This document shows positions 8,276 to 15,987 of a DNA stretch of 50,991 bases, in pieces. This stretch comes from a virus. Each line of letters begins with the position of its first letter. Position 1 is the first letter of the stretch. The DNA lies in IMG/VR virus record IMGVR_UViG_3300017971_000079, positions 1-50,991 of that record; one strand, written 5' to 3'. The position numbers were made by a program, and so were the translations under genes. The notes under the pieces were generated by a model, which had not been told where the DNA came from, did not search any database, and worked only from the letters and a program-made list of their open reading frames with translations.

Positions 8276-10780
8276 GTGAGAAGCTTGGGCTTCACCTACT
8301 ACGTCACCGTGCATACCAATGAAGGCGAGTTGGTTACTCGTTCATGGTCGACTTGGATTGAAGTTTTAATCAAACATCAAATACGAAAAGACAAGGACGG
8401 TCCCGCGCTTGTTTTTGGTTTCATACCCTCTCATCTACCCAGGTCTAAGCGCAACACCCGGCACGCGAACGCTCTTGTACTTGACCTCGACAATGTTTCC
8501 GAGGAGATGCTAGGCGAAGTGCTCGAGCGCTTGGCTCCTTATGAGTTCGTGGCTCACTCGACACACTCGCACTTCGAGGCGGTTCAAAAAGGGCTTTGGA
8601 AACTTCGCATCATTGCCCCGCTGGCGGAGCCCGTCGCGCAAACGGACTTCCCGAAGGTCTGGAAGGCGTGGAACGAATTCACGTTACATTCGACCGACCC
8701 GGCGACTAAAGATATTTCCCGCCTCTACTACCTCCCTTCTTCTCCCGACCCTTCCGCCGTCGTCTACCTCCACAACAAAGGCGAATGGTTGCATGCGGAG
8801 AAGCATCTGCCTCTCGAAGCCACTATCCATTCTCTCGCCGATTCCGCGATGTCGGACCTGGAAGGTATTCGACGCGCGCTCAAACGCGCCGAGGGCGTCG
8901 AAGAAAAAGACCGTGAGACACTTCGAGCTCTTGCGGAAGGCCGGCCCTTCGCCGAACCCGACAGCGGAGAACGTCACGTCAATATGCGTACGTTGACATG
9001 GTGGCTCGCACGCCGCGACTCGATGCTGTCCCGCTTGGACGTAGAGGGGCTCTTCCGCGCGTCCTTGACGGCGATGCAAGAACAGTCGCCGGATGCGCCC
9101 ACGATGGACGCCACCTGGTCCGCCTACGAAACCGCCGTCGAAAAGCTCGCCGAAACCAGACACCAAAAAGCACTCAAGGCTCAACGAGAAAATACCGAAG
9201 GCCCCTACTCCCACGAAGATATGCTCCGCATCGCGGAGAAGCAGTGCTGGAAACCCGAGGAGCTCGCGAGGCGCTGGGTGGTACAAAAAGACGGTGCCGC
9301 GTGGTTCCTCGACCACAACGGAGAATACCAAGGTCCGTTCGGACGCGACGACCACCTCATGGCGTGCCTACGGTTTCTCCCACGCACCGAGGCGAGGCTG
9401 GTCGAGATAACAAAAAACGGAGTTCGCAACCGACCGCCGGCGACCGTGATAGCGGAAGTCGGAAGCCTCGCTCAAAAAACGGTCTGTGACTTGTCCGCGC
9501 AGTTTACGCGCTACGACCCGGAGACGAGCACCTTGTACGAGGCCGTGTCCCCGATACGGCGAGACCTCGTACCGACGTATCACGACACAGTGGACGATTG
9601 GCTACGCGCGATAGGCGGAAAGCACTACGAGAAATTGTGCGACTGGCTCGCGGTAGCTCCCGACCTCGACCAGATGCTTTGCGCGATTTACTTCGACGGG
9701 CCAAAGGGTGCGGGCAAATCGATGTTTGCTCACGGTGTTGCGGCGCTTTGGTCGGAGACGGCGACTCCCGGTGACATCGAGCTCTTTCTCGGTGCGTTCA
9801 ACGATACGGTTGCGATGTGCCCCCTTGTGTTCGCTGATGAGGACATGCCGAAGCATCAGACCAGGGACGTAACCGCGAAGTTGAGAGAGGAGCTCGCGAC
9901 GACCTCGAGAATTCTCAAGAGAAAATTTTTGAAACCGTCGGAGATGCGGGGCGCGATTCGGCTCTGTCTTGCGGCGAACAATGAGCTCTTGATTGCCGTG
10001 AAGAAAGCGATGACTCCCAACGACCTTGACGCCTTCGCAGAACGGTTTTTGTACATCCGCATTCCCGACAGCGCTCAGGATTATTTTTCGGAGACGGGAA
10101 GGGAGGACATCCGCAACATGCTCACTCGGGGGATAGCTGAGCATGCCCTACACCTACAAGCGACTCGCAAGATACAGAACTCCGGGAGCCGGTTCGCCGT
10201 CGGCGGCGACGTGCAAGAAATTCACCAGTTGTTTCTGACGAGCGGGCACTGGAACGGTTTGGTTTGCGAGTGGTTGGTCAAGTACCTCATGAACCCGTTG
10301 GCATACAATAACGAGAGCAACAATGCGGGTCTCGTGAGGTGTCTCTCTGACGAGGGAATGTTACTTGCGAACCCGCAAGGGCTCTCCGACAACTGGACCG
10401 CGTACATCAAAAGCGGTGTCCCGCCGTCAACTCCCGAGATTGCGACGGCGCTTCGGTCGCTGTCGGTGCCCGTGCGCGCGCAAGACGGCAGCGAGAAGCA
10501 GCAGGTGCAAAGACGCTGGCAAGGGCGCCATCACCGATACTCGGTGGTCAATATCAATGCGCTGCTCGCGTGGAGCCGTCGCAGTAATATCGGCGACCCG
10601 GCGAGCATGCTGTTCGCGCTCGGTGTCGAGGCGACGGAAGCGCAGCTCGGTCTCGGTGATGGCGACGTGCATGAGGACGGAGATGCGCCCGACAACGTGA
10701 CATTGATGCGGAGGCGCGCGCCCTCGCGCGTGCGCGAAGACGGCGGGTTAGACTACGGAGACAAGGAGGAAGAGAGATGA
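8276..10780 (+). CDS. Primase-helicase (AEP-like primase + SF3 helicase)
   Basis: 834-residue replication initiator. The N-terminal part has ANALVLDLDNVSEE near residue 65-78, whose D-x-D resembles the metal-binding motif of archaeo-eukaryotic primases, followed by the WKLRIIAPLAEPV and SRLYYLPS segments usual in phage and plasmid primases of this type. The C-terminal half is a superfamily 3 / D5-like helicase: Walker A GPKGAGKS near 475-482, Walker B LVFADEDM near 520, and a following Asn-containing sensor-like LCLAANNELL. The C-terminal tail is acidic. Start is GTG 8276 with GGGAGG seven bases upstream. Its stop overlaps the csf1-like start (ATGA), so the Csf genes are translated from the same message. 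Confidence 0.85.
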   Translation: MRSLGFTYYVTVHTNEGELVTRSWSTWIEVLIKHQIRKDKDGPALVFGFIPSHLPRSKRNTRHANALVLDLDNVSEEMLGEVLERLAPYEFVAHSTHSHFEAVQKGLWKLRIIAPLAEPVAQTDFPKVWKAWNEFTLHSTDPATKDISRLYYLPSSPDPSAVVYLHNKGEWLHAEKHLPLEATIHSLADSAMSDLEGIRRALKRAEGVEEKDRETLRALAEGRPFAEPDSGERHVNMRTLTWWLARRDSMLSRLDVEGLFRASLTAMQEQSPDAPTMDATWSAYETAVEKLAETRHQKALKAQRENTEGPYSHEDMLRIAEKQCWKPEELARRWVVQKDGAAWFLDHNGEYQGPFGRDDHLMACLRFLPRTEARLVEITKNGVRNRPPATVIAEVGSLAQKTVCDLSAQFTRYDPETSTLYEAVSPIRRDLVPTYHDTVDDWLRAIGGKHYEKLCDWLAVAPDLDQMLCAIYFDGPKGAGKSMFAHGVAALWSETATPGDIELFLGAFNDTVAMCPLVFADEDMPKHQTRDVTAKLREELATTSRILKRKFLKPSEMRGAIRLCLAANNELLIAVKKAMTPNDLDAFAERFLYIRIPDSAQDYFSETGREDIRNMLTRGIAEHALHLQATRKIQNSGSRFAVGGDVQEIHQLFLTSGHWNGLVCEWLVKYLMNPLAYNNESNNAGLVRCLSDEGMLLANPQGLSDNWTAYIKSGVPPSTPEIATALRSLSVPVRAQDGSEKQQVQRRWQGRHHRYSVVNINALLAWSRRSNIGDPASMLFALGVEATEAQLGLGDGDVHEDGDAPDNVTLMRRRAPSRVREDGGLDYGDKEEER

Positions 10781-11529
10781 GCTCATTTTCTCAGGCAGTT
10801 TGGAAGAGCGCGGGCTGTCCCACAGCTCCCGGCCGCGAACCGACTTCTGCCGCTGGAGCATGTGCGGTTTGCGGGGAAACGTGTGACGGAGGCTTGGTCC
10901 CCCGCAAGATCGCGCTGCCCGCGAGCTTCGCCAACTACGACATGTTGCGAGGGCCTTCGTCGGCGGGGGTCTGTGTCGCCTGCGCGTGGGCGATGGCGGG
11001 ACGTCCGCCCGACGGCTTGCGCATGTGGACGGTTGTAGCAGGCAAGGGGGCCGGAGAATGGAGCCGCGAGTACGTTGTCGGCCCGCAGCTCGGGCAAGAC
11101 GCCGTCGCTATTCACGGCAGCGACCACTCCCAGGTATTGCGGATGTTGCTCGACCCACCCGACGCTGAGTGGGGAGTTGCGCTTGCAGACAGCGGCAAGC
11201 TCCATGTCGTTCCGTGGGGTCGGTTGAACGCGACACAAGCACAGTGGACGGTTCGGCTCGAAGCGCTGGATGTCGTGGCGGAGGCCGGAAGATTTCGAGA
11301 GGTAGTGAGAGCCGCGGCGAAGTTACTGGCTGCGGGTTTTCTGCGGTCGCACATTGCGGAGTGCGATACCAGCCCTGCGTTGCTCAATAAGTGTGGGGCC
11401 GCGGTGTGGCGAGAGAACATCGAGACAATGAAAAAGTACGGCCGGGGGGGAGCAGGAAGACTGGCGTTGTTCTTACTCGGTCAATCGGCAAGGAAAAAAA
11501 CAAAGGAGGTCTGGAATGAGTGGTGTTGA
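10777..11529 (+). CDS. csf1: Csf1-like protein (type IV CRISPR large-subunit-like, zinc finger)
   Basis: 250 residues. Near the N-terminus is a four-cysteine zinc finger (ACAVCGETC, then GVCVACAW) spanning a SFANYDMLRGPSS segment. This matches the layout I know for Csf1, where a CxxC pair, a SFT(N/D)-type stretch and P-S-S-x-x-C-x-x-C occur in order. Further on, WGVALADSGKLHVVPWGRL and a C-terminal helical part (LLAAGFLRSHI, then SPALLNKCGAAVWREN) also fit Csf1. In type IV systems Csf1 caps the Csf2 backbone. The position directly before cas11-, csf2- and csf3-like genes is the strongest support. The assignment is from motif memory and synteny and needs a profile search. Confidence 0.68.
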   Translation: MSSFSQAVWKSAGCPTAPGREPTSAAGACAVCGETCDGGLVPRKIALPASFANYDMLRGPSSAGVCVACAWAMAGRPPDGLRMWTVVAGKGAGEWSREYVVGPQLGQDAVAIHGSDHSQVLRMLLDPPDAEWGVALADSGKLHVVPWGRLNATQAQWTVRLEALDVVAEAGRFREVVRAAAKLLAAGFLRSHIAECDTSPALLNKCGAAVWRENIETMKKYGRGGAGRLALFLLGQSARKKTKEVWNEWC

Positions 11530-11887
11530 GAACGACGCTGCTATCACCGACGTTGCGGTGGAATTCGCGGCGGAAATCATGGGAGCGGTCAACAAGGACG
11601 TGGTGAAGCCGCGGGACTGGTGGTCGAGATGCCGAGCTGCGCTCGAAGCGGCGGCGTCGGCGTCCGAGACGTGGGCGCAGTTCGTTTCGAGGTTCGGACA
11701 GAAGATGCAGATAGAGAGCATTCCCTCCGAGATCGCGACAGACGTGGCATTGCTCGAAGCGCATCTGATAGAAAACAAATGGTGGCCGCGGTTCCGCTAT
11801 CTCGTGCAACGAGATGCGTTGTACATCTCCGCGATGGCCCAAGTCCGGCGCAAAGAGCGCTTCGGGAAAAAAGCGAAGGGAGAGTGA
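11516..11887 (+). CDS. cas11: Cas11-like small helical subunit
   Basis: 123 residues, apparently all helical, with tryptophan-rich patches (PRDWWSRCRAALEAA, NKWWPRFRYLVQRD) and a basic C-terminus. It has no motif that defines it alone; the call rests on size, predicted helicity and position, because type IV-B loci carry a small subunit gene between csf1 and csf2. The start ATG 11516 lies inside the last codons of csf1 with AAAGGAGG just upstream, so the two are translationally coupled. It could equally be an unrelated small phage protein. Confidence 0.5.
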   Translation: MSGVENDAAITDVAVEFAAEIMGAVNKDVVKPRDWWSRCRAALEAAASASETWAQFVSRFGQKMQIESIPSEIATDVALLEAHLIENKWWPRFRYLVQRDALYISAMAQVRRKERFGKKAKGE

Positions 11888-11888
11888 C

Positions 11889-12746
11889 ATGGAATTTTCA
11901 ACGATAGAAGTACGAGCTAAAGCTCTCGACCCGATTCATCATGGCGCGGGCACGGCCGGGAACACGTCGCTTCTCAGGGTGCAAGAGGTGTTGTTGCCGG
12001 ATGGTGAAATGGCGAGGGTTCCGTTTGTCAGCGGAAACTCAATCAAGCATCGGCTACGAGAGGCGATGGTCCACCACGCTGTCAACGTGCTGGATGTGCC
12101 GGATCACTCGATTTCGACAGCAGTAGTCAACCTGCTCTATTCGGGTGGCGCGTTGACGGCGACAGGGGCGAACGTAGATCTGGCGCTCCATCGGGAATTT
12201 CAGCGGCTTTGGCCCGCTCTCGGGTTGTGCGGCTACGCGGCTGGCAACACGATGGTCCAGAGCAAGCTTGCGGTGTCGCACTGGCATCTGGTCTGCTCCG
12301 AGAACTTCTGGCGTCTGCCGACCGACCTTGCGGCGCACAAGATGTCCGAGATGAGCGCGGCGGCGTTGAGGAGCAGCGATTTCGGTACGCGAATGTCTGC
12401 GGCGACGCGTGCGGGAGTGCGAGGGAAGATCGTCGAAGGTGAAGAGCCTGGGGAGTCGGGACAGATGATTTACGACTTCGAAACCATCTCGGCGGGGGCG
12501 CTGCTCTACGGGTCGATTCGCATCACGAACGCGACCGAGATGGAGCGCGCGGCGCTGGCGGCGGGTATCGCGACGTTGCAGGCGAAAGAAAAACACGTCT
12601 GGCAGATAGCGGCAAAGACGAGTGTAGGGTTCGGGCGCTGTCGTGTGAAGCTGCGAGGGTTGCCGGTCGCGGACGTGGAAAATTACGAAGAGCATTTGCG
12701 GGCGAATCGGGACGCGGCGTTGGCAATTCTCGACAAGGTGATGTGA
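11889..12746 (+). CDS. csf2: Csf2-like Cas7 backbone protein
   Basis: 285 residues, RAMP/Cas7-like. The N-terminus has LDPIHHGAGTAGNTS, then a strand and ARVPFVSGNSIKHRLREAM, the Cas7-type segment that starts the thumb/palm region. The stretch LLYSGGALTATG, WPALGLCGYAAGN and KLAVSHWHLVCSEN reproduces the order I know from Csf2 (LFSGG..., P-L-L-G-x-x-x-GN, K-L-x-V, C-x-E). The C-terminal glycine-containing KTSVGFGRCRVKL matches the RAMP glycine loop. Csf2 polymerises along guide RNA in type IV effectors. ATG 11889 is preferred (GGGAGAG upstream); the frame is open further left to 11814 inside the preceding gene. Confidence 0.75.
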   Translation: MEFSTIEVRAKALDPIHHGAGTAGNTSLLRVQEVLLPDGEMARVPFVSGNSIKHRLREAMVHHAVNVLDVPDHSISTAVVNLLYSGGALTATGANVDLALHREFQRLWPALGLCGYAAGNTMVQSKLAVSHWHLVCSENFWRLPTDLAAHKMSEMSAAALRSSDFGTRMSAATRAGVRGKIVEGEEPGESGQMIYDFETISAGALLYGSIRITNATEMERAALAAGIATLQAKEKHVWQIAAKTSVGFGRCRVKLRGLPVADVENYEEHLRANRDAALAILDKVM

Positions 12747-13414
12747 TGGATGTCTTCGAGGTTGTCGCGACGATGGAGGAGCCCGTGTGTGTCGTCAATC
12801 CGGTAGTGCATCTCGATGGCGTGCTGGCGTTCGGGGCGTACTTGCAACTGGACGAGGAACGCAGGAGGGCGCTGCCTCCGATATCGTCGGAGTGGGCGGA
12901 AGATTTCGAGCTGCCGTTGGCGCGGTGGGAGCAGGAGGCGCGCGTACCGGAGCCGTTCGACGAGCGGTTATGTTCGCGGCCGGGGGTGGTGTGGGGGTGG
13001 AAGTGCTCGGCGGCGCGATTCGAGCAGGCGCTAGAGGGCGTCCACGAGGTGCGGAAGAAACCGGCACAAGCGGAGATGCTCAGGTATGCGGATGCAAAAA
13101 AGCTGAAGACCGGTGCGGGACCGGTGCGAGCGAGAGACCGGAAGTTCCCGACGGTGTTTGCAAGGGAGATTCGGTGGTGTGTCGAGGGAGACGCAGAGCG
13201 GGTGTTGGCGCTGGCTCGGGGTGTACCTGGTATCGGAAAACTCGTCGGTCATGGGATGGGACGCGTGGCGAGTTGGCGTGCGGAGGAAGCGAGAGAAGAT
13301 TGGAGCATGTGGAGGACGTTGCCGGATGCGGAGTCGCCGTTGTTGTACGGAATCAGGGCACCGTATCATCATCCGTCGCGGCAAGTGTTCGCGAAAGAGC
13401 CTGAGGGGCTTTGA
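12746..13414 (+). CDS. csf3: Csf3-like Cas5 protein
   Basis: 222 residues. The N-terminus EEPVCVVNPVVHLDGVLAF matches the Csf3/Cas5 opening (P-V-x...-P-L-H-L-D-G-x-L-A). FELPLARWEQ and VWGWKCSAARFE follow in the expected order. The C-terminal PGIGKLVGHGMGRVASW is the RAMP glycine-rich loop in the Csf3 form (I-G-K-x-x-G-x-G-x-V-x-x-W). In type IV complexes Csf3 binds the 5' handle of the guide. The start overlaps the csf2 stop (TGATG); a GTG at 12743 is the alternative. The gene ends in TGATG, overlapping the radical SAM gene, so csf1 to radical SAM forms one coupled block. Confidence 0.72.
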   Translation: MDVFEVVATMEEPVCVVNPVVHLDGVLAFGAYLQLDEERRRALPPISSEWAEDFELPLARWEQEARVPEPFDERLCSRPGVVWGWKCSAARFEQALEGVHEVRKKPAQAEMLRYADAKKLKTGAGPVRARDRKFPTVFAREIRWCVEGDAERVLALARGVPGIGKLVGHGMGRVASWRAEEAREDWSMWRTLPDAESPLLYGIRAPYHHPSRQVFAKEPEGL

Positions 13415-14643
13415 TGCGTGCATGCTTCGTTGAGGCGTGTGACGATAAAGATGCCGGATCTATCGGCGCGTATTACGTAGCGACGCATGCGAGGCGCGCT
13501 GGGCACCAGATCGATTTCAGCCGTACAACACAAAACGGGTACGATGTCGAATTGATTTCCGTGCATCATTGTATGGACTTTCTGCGATTAGCGCACCTGC
13601 CGAAGCGAGCGCCTTTGCGGATAGTGGGAGGCCACGCGATGCTGTCAAACCCGCGCCCGGTAATTCCGTTTGCCGATATCGTTTTTCGTGGCGAAGCTGA
13701 AAGCTGGATAGGCGGTGCGCTTGATGCCCTGGACGGTGAAAAAGATGCTGCGTGTTTGCAGGGGGTGCCGGGGGTTATCGTGACTAAAAATTGGATTAAG
13801 GGGGCTCATCTGCCGGACGTTGTTTTTGAAAGACCGTTGCCTTCAAATCCGCCCTATCTGAATTGGGCGGGGACGAAATCGGCGGCATGGTACTTGGAAA
13901 TAGCGAGGGGGTGCCCCTTTCGTTGTGCGTTTTGTGAGCTAGGCAACAGCACCCCCTTTCGCATTTATCCCAAAGAACACGTTTTCGAAGCGCTTAAAGG
14001 ATTAGACACAACCCTTGCACGTAAGATCAACTTGTTCGCGCCGGACGAAACTAGTCACCCTGCTTACACGGAGATATACGAGCACCTGGAACGAAAAGGG
14101 TATAGTGCCGCGTTTTCGTCGATGCGTATCGAATCCGTCATGAAGCGCCATCCGAAGCTCAAACCTAATGTACTAATTCGCGTGGGCATCGATGGGCTTT
14201 CAGAACGTGTGCGCACGGAAGTCAACAAGCCCATTACGGATGATCAGATAGTAGAGTACTTCAAAGAGTGGACCGAGAGAGGCCATGTCAATTTCAAAAC
14301 TTTTTTTATCTTTAGTTATCCTGGGGAAACCGAAGCTGATTTCCGAGGCTTCGAGATTTTGATGCGGAGAGTTTTCCAAATCCGATTGCGGAAAAACTGT
14401 TCGTTGCGGATCAAATGGACTCCATTTATCCCGCAACCATGCACGCCCCTTGGCTCCAGCCTGCCGCGCTACAATCGAGACATTGCCGCGCGTATCCGCA
14501 GGTGGCATGCGTTGCACAAGGAGCCCGTGCGCACCCCGGGATGGTGGGTGACATGTGACGGGATGATGTCTGAGAAAGCGCACGCGCTTCAGTGCCGATT
14601 GACGCATGGCGATGAGGAGACGCTGATAGATGCGCGTCCATAA
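13414..14643 (+). CDS. Radical SAM enzyme with B12-domain-like N-terminus
   Basis: 409 residues. About 110 N-terminal residues look like the Rossmann-type cobalamin-binding fold of class B radical SAM enzymes (PLRIVGGHAMLSNP, then ADIVFRGEAE), but no DxHxxG cobalamin motif is seen. The radical SAM core begins with ARGCPFRCAFCELGN, giving the CxxxCxxC that binds the 4Fe-4S cluster. Downstream HVNFKTFFIFSYPGETE fits the barrel. The substrate is unknown. The start ATG overlaps the csf3 stop, and a GAGGGG lies upstream. Base composition is visibly less GC-rich than in its neighbours, suggesting separate acquisition. Type IV-B loci often carry a CysH-like gene here; a radical SAM gene in that slot is unusual. 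Confidence 0.82.
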   Translation: MRACFVEACDDKDAGSIGAYYVATHARRAGHQIDFSRTTQNGYDVELISVHHCMDFLRLAHLPKRAPLRIVGGHAMLSNPRPVIPFADIVFRGEAESWIGGALDALDGEKDAACLQGVPGVIVTKNWIKGAHLPDVVFERPLPSNPPYLNWAGTKSAAWYLEIARGCPFRCAFCELGNSTPFRIYPKEHVFEALKGLDTTLARKINLFAPDETSHPAYTEIYEHLERKGYSAAFSSMRIESVMKRHPKLKPNVLIRVGIDGLSERVRTEVNKPITDDQIVEYFKEWTERGHVNFKTFFIFSYPGETEADFRGFEILMRRVFQIRLRKNCSLRIKWTPFIPQPCTPLGSSLPRYNRDIAARIRRWHALHKEPVRTPGWWVTCDGMMSEKAHALQCRLTHGDEETLIDARP

Positions 14644-15277
14644 CTATCCGCAGGAGGCGCTGACGACTGCCGCGCTCAGCGATTGCCTGGCGGTGCGACG
14701 TCTACGCTGGCTCGTGCGTGTGATGCACACCGAGGACCGACGCGTACTGTTTCTCGGAGCGGCGTCGCGGTTGCGGAGGAGAGATGAACTACGGAGATAC
14801 CACGACATCTGCGGAGAGTTACGGGCGGTCATCGATAGAGCGAGCACTCCGAGCGGCGTGGCGGCTGGTCGAGGCGCGGAGGCCGCTGCTGCTCCACGGC
14901 GAGCTGCTGCCGGGGGTGCCACGTCGGACGGTGGACAGGACGGTGGGTCGGCTGCTCCGGGCGGGGTGGCCGGTGGAGGTGAGCTACGACGACGAGGGCA
15001 GAGCGTGGGTATCGCTGGGCCGTGGTTTGTGGCGCCGCATGCGGTGAGGCAATACCAGGTGAGAGCGAGGAGACGGTACGGCTACGAGCGGGCATTAGGC
15101 GAGCTCGTGGCGATTGCACGGAGGGCGAGGAGGGTGAAGCCCCTGCCCACAGGTGCCGTGCTGTATCGGACGGGACGGCCGGATAGGTGGAGACTCGTAG
15201 TCAGGGAGGACGGTCCCGGCCTGCCTCAGCTCGTCACCGTACTCAGAGGACACGACAGCGCAAAATCTGCGGGGTAG
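14630..15277 (+). CDS. Hypothetical protein, long ORF with a nested gene
   Basis: 215-residue open frame starting at ATG 14630, overlapping the radical SAM gene's end, with GAGGAG about ten bases upstream. The first 70 residues (LRWLVRVMHTEDRRVLFLGA) and the last 90 (WFVAPHAVRQYQ, then AVLYRTGRPDRWRLVVRE and LPQLVTVL) look like real protein. The last part resembles a small phage protein I know as a separate gene, which could start at GTG 15005 behind GAGGG. The middle third is Ala/Gly/Arg-rich and looks like a shadow of the out-of-frame gene at 14784-15047. So this may be one fused ORF or two genes separated by the nested one. Function unknown. Confidence 0.5.
   Translation: MRVHNYPQEALTTAALSDCLAVRRLRWLVRVMHTEDRRVLFLGAASRLRRRDELRRYHDICGELRAVIDRASTPSGVAAGRGAEAAAAPRRAAAGGATSDGGQDGGSAAPGGVAGGGELRRRGQSVGIAGPWFVAPHAVRQYQVRARRRYGYERALGELVAIARRARRVKPLPTGAVLYRTGRPDRWRLVVREDGPGLPQLVTVLRGHDSAKSAG
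14784..15047 (+). CDS. Small winged-helix DNA-binding protein
   Basis: 87 residues with a helix-turn-helix pattern: RRTVDRTVGRLLRAGWPVEV followed by a strand DDEGRAWVSL, as in winged-helix regulators. GGAGGAG sits immediately before the ATG, a better ribosome site than that of the surrounding frame. It is nested out of frame inside the ORF at 14630-15277. The 16-bp palindrome at 15279-15294 just downstream is a possible operator for it. The regulator role is inferred. Confidence 0.6.
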   Translation: MNYGDTTTSAESYGRSSIERALRAAWRLVEARRPLLLHGELLPGVPRRTVDRTVGRLLRAGWPVEVSYDDEGRAWVSLGRGLWRRMR

Positions 15278-15278
15278 T

Positions 15279-15294
15279 ATGACATTGGTGTCAT
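15279..15294. promoter_or_regulatory. 16-bp palindromic operator candidate
   Basis: ATGACA-TTGG-TGTCAT is a perfect 6-bp inverted repeat with a 4-base spacer, located right after a coding end and directly upstream of a candidate promoter. This geometry suits a dimeric helix-turn-helix repressor; small regulator genes lie nearby at 14784 and 16860. Confidence 0.5.
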
Positions 15295-15295
15295 G

Positions 15296-15324
15296 TTGCT
15301 ACAAAAGTACGATATTGTTATTGT
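15296..15324 (+). promoter_or_regulatory. Candidate sigma-70 promoter
   Basis: TTGCTA (15296-15301) and TATTGT (15319-15324) are spaced by 17 bases, four of six matches each to the -35 and -10 consensus. The -35 adjoins the palindrome at 15279-15294, so a bound repressor would block it. Downstream is a GCTAGT direct repeat (15335-15355) and then the sigma-54 site. Confidence 0.35.
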
Positions 15325-15436
15325 TTCCGAGGCGTGCTAGTAGATAGCTAGTGATTCTAGGGATTTGCTATGAAATTTTTACGGGGCAGGGTTCGGAAGG
15401 TGCCGCGAAATCATTGAGAATTCCGGTCGTAGCAGG

Positions 15437-15453
15437 CTGGCACGGACGTTGCA
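15437..15453 (+). promoter_or_regulatory. Sigma-54 (RpoN) promoter
   Basis: CTGGCACGGACGTTGCA matches the -24/-12 consensus YTGGCACGRNNNTTGCW at every defined position, with the GG and GC elements ten bases apart. Transcription would start at about 15464, just before the HNH gene. Sigma-54 promoters require an ATP-driven enhancer-binding activator; none is encoded in this window, so control would come from the host. Confidence 0.65.
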
Positions 15454-15465
15454 TTGTTATAGGGC

Positions 15466-15876
15466 ATGGCACGCGGACAAAAAGAGAAGGACTGGCAAGG
15501 AATGAATTGGATTCGCCAGTCCTCCCGCCTGGCCGTCTATCTCCGCGACGGCCTGGCGTGCGCCTATTGCGGCGCCGCGGTCGAGGACGGGGCTACCCTG
15601 AGCCTCGACCACCTTGTTCCCCGGTCCCGCGGGGGGAACCATCGGGTCACCAATCTGGTGACCTGCTGCAAGCGATGCAACAGCTCACGCGGCAATCGCA
15701 GCGTGAGGGCGTTTTGCCGCGCCGTGGCCGAGTACCTCGGCCACGGAATCGTGGCGGGGGAAATAGAGCGCCACGTACGCGCATGTGCGCGGCGCTCGAT
15801 GACGGCACCGCGCCGCGAGGCGCGGGAACTGATTGCCCGCCGGGGCTCGGTGGCCCGGGTACTGGCGGCGATGTAA
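15466..15876 (+). CDS. HNH endonuclease
   Basis: 136 residues. It has a CAYCGAAV knuckle, then LSLDHLVPRSRGGNHRVTNLVT, whose His is the catalytic residue and Asn the second motif residue, then CCKRCNSSRG, the second cysteine pair. This is the McrA-like HNH with a zinc knuckle, common as free-standing homing endonucleases or packaging-associated nickases in phages. ATG 15466 is almost at the predicted sigma-54 transcription start; an internal ATG at 15502 (MNWIRQSS), with GAAGGA ten bases upstream, may be the true start and keeps the whole domain. Confidence 0.85.
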   Translation: MARGQKEKDWQGMNWIRQSSRLAVYLRDGLACAYCGAAVEDGATLSLDHLVPRSRGGNHRVTNLVTCCKRCNSSRGNRSVRAFCRAVAEYLGHGIVAGEIERHVRACARRSMTAPRREARELIARRGSVARVLAAM

Positions 15877-15915
15877 CAACGGGGCGGCCGACCCCGACCC
15901 CGACCACTGGCCGAA

Positions 15916-15956
15916 ACGGGGCTCCAGCCCCGTCGCCGCAGGGTGCCGCCTGCGGC
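15916..15956. other. Two tandem strong hairpins
   Basis: ACGGGGCT/AGCCCCGT (15916-15923 with 15926-15933) and GCCGCAGG/CCTGCGGC (15935-15942 with 15949-15956) are two adjacent perfect 8-bp stems. There is no T-run after them, so they are more likely an mRNA-stabilising or processing structure between the HNH gene and the next ORF than a terminator. Confidence 0.5.
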
Positions 15957-15987
15957 CTGATGAGGCAGGCAAAAAAAGGAGGACAAA

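Noticed and set aside
7921-8322. Plus-strand 133-codon frame in the control region
   Set aside because: Runs over the hairpins and terminator, lacks a ribosome site, composition is unlike protein, and it overlaps the primase start.
12054-12695. Minus-strand 213-codon frame opposite csf2
   Set aside because: Shadow of the csf2-like gene; Arg/His-rich and without a ribosome site.
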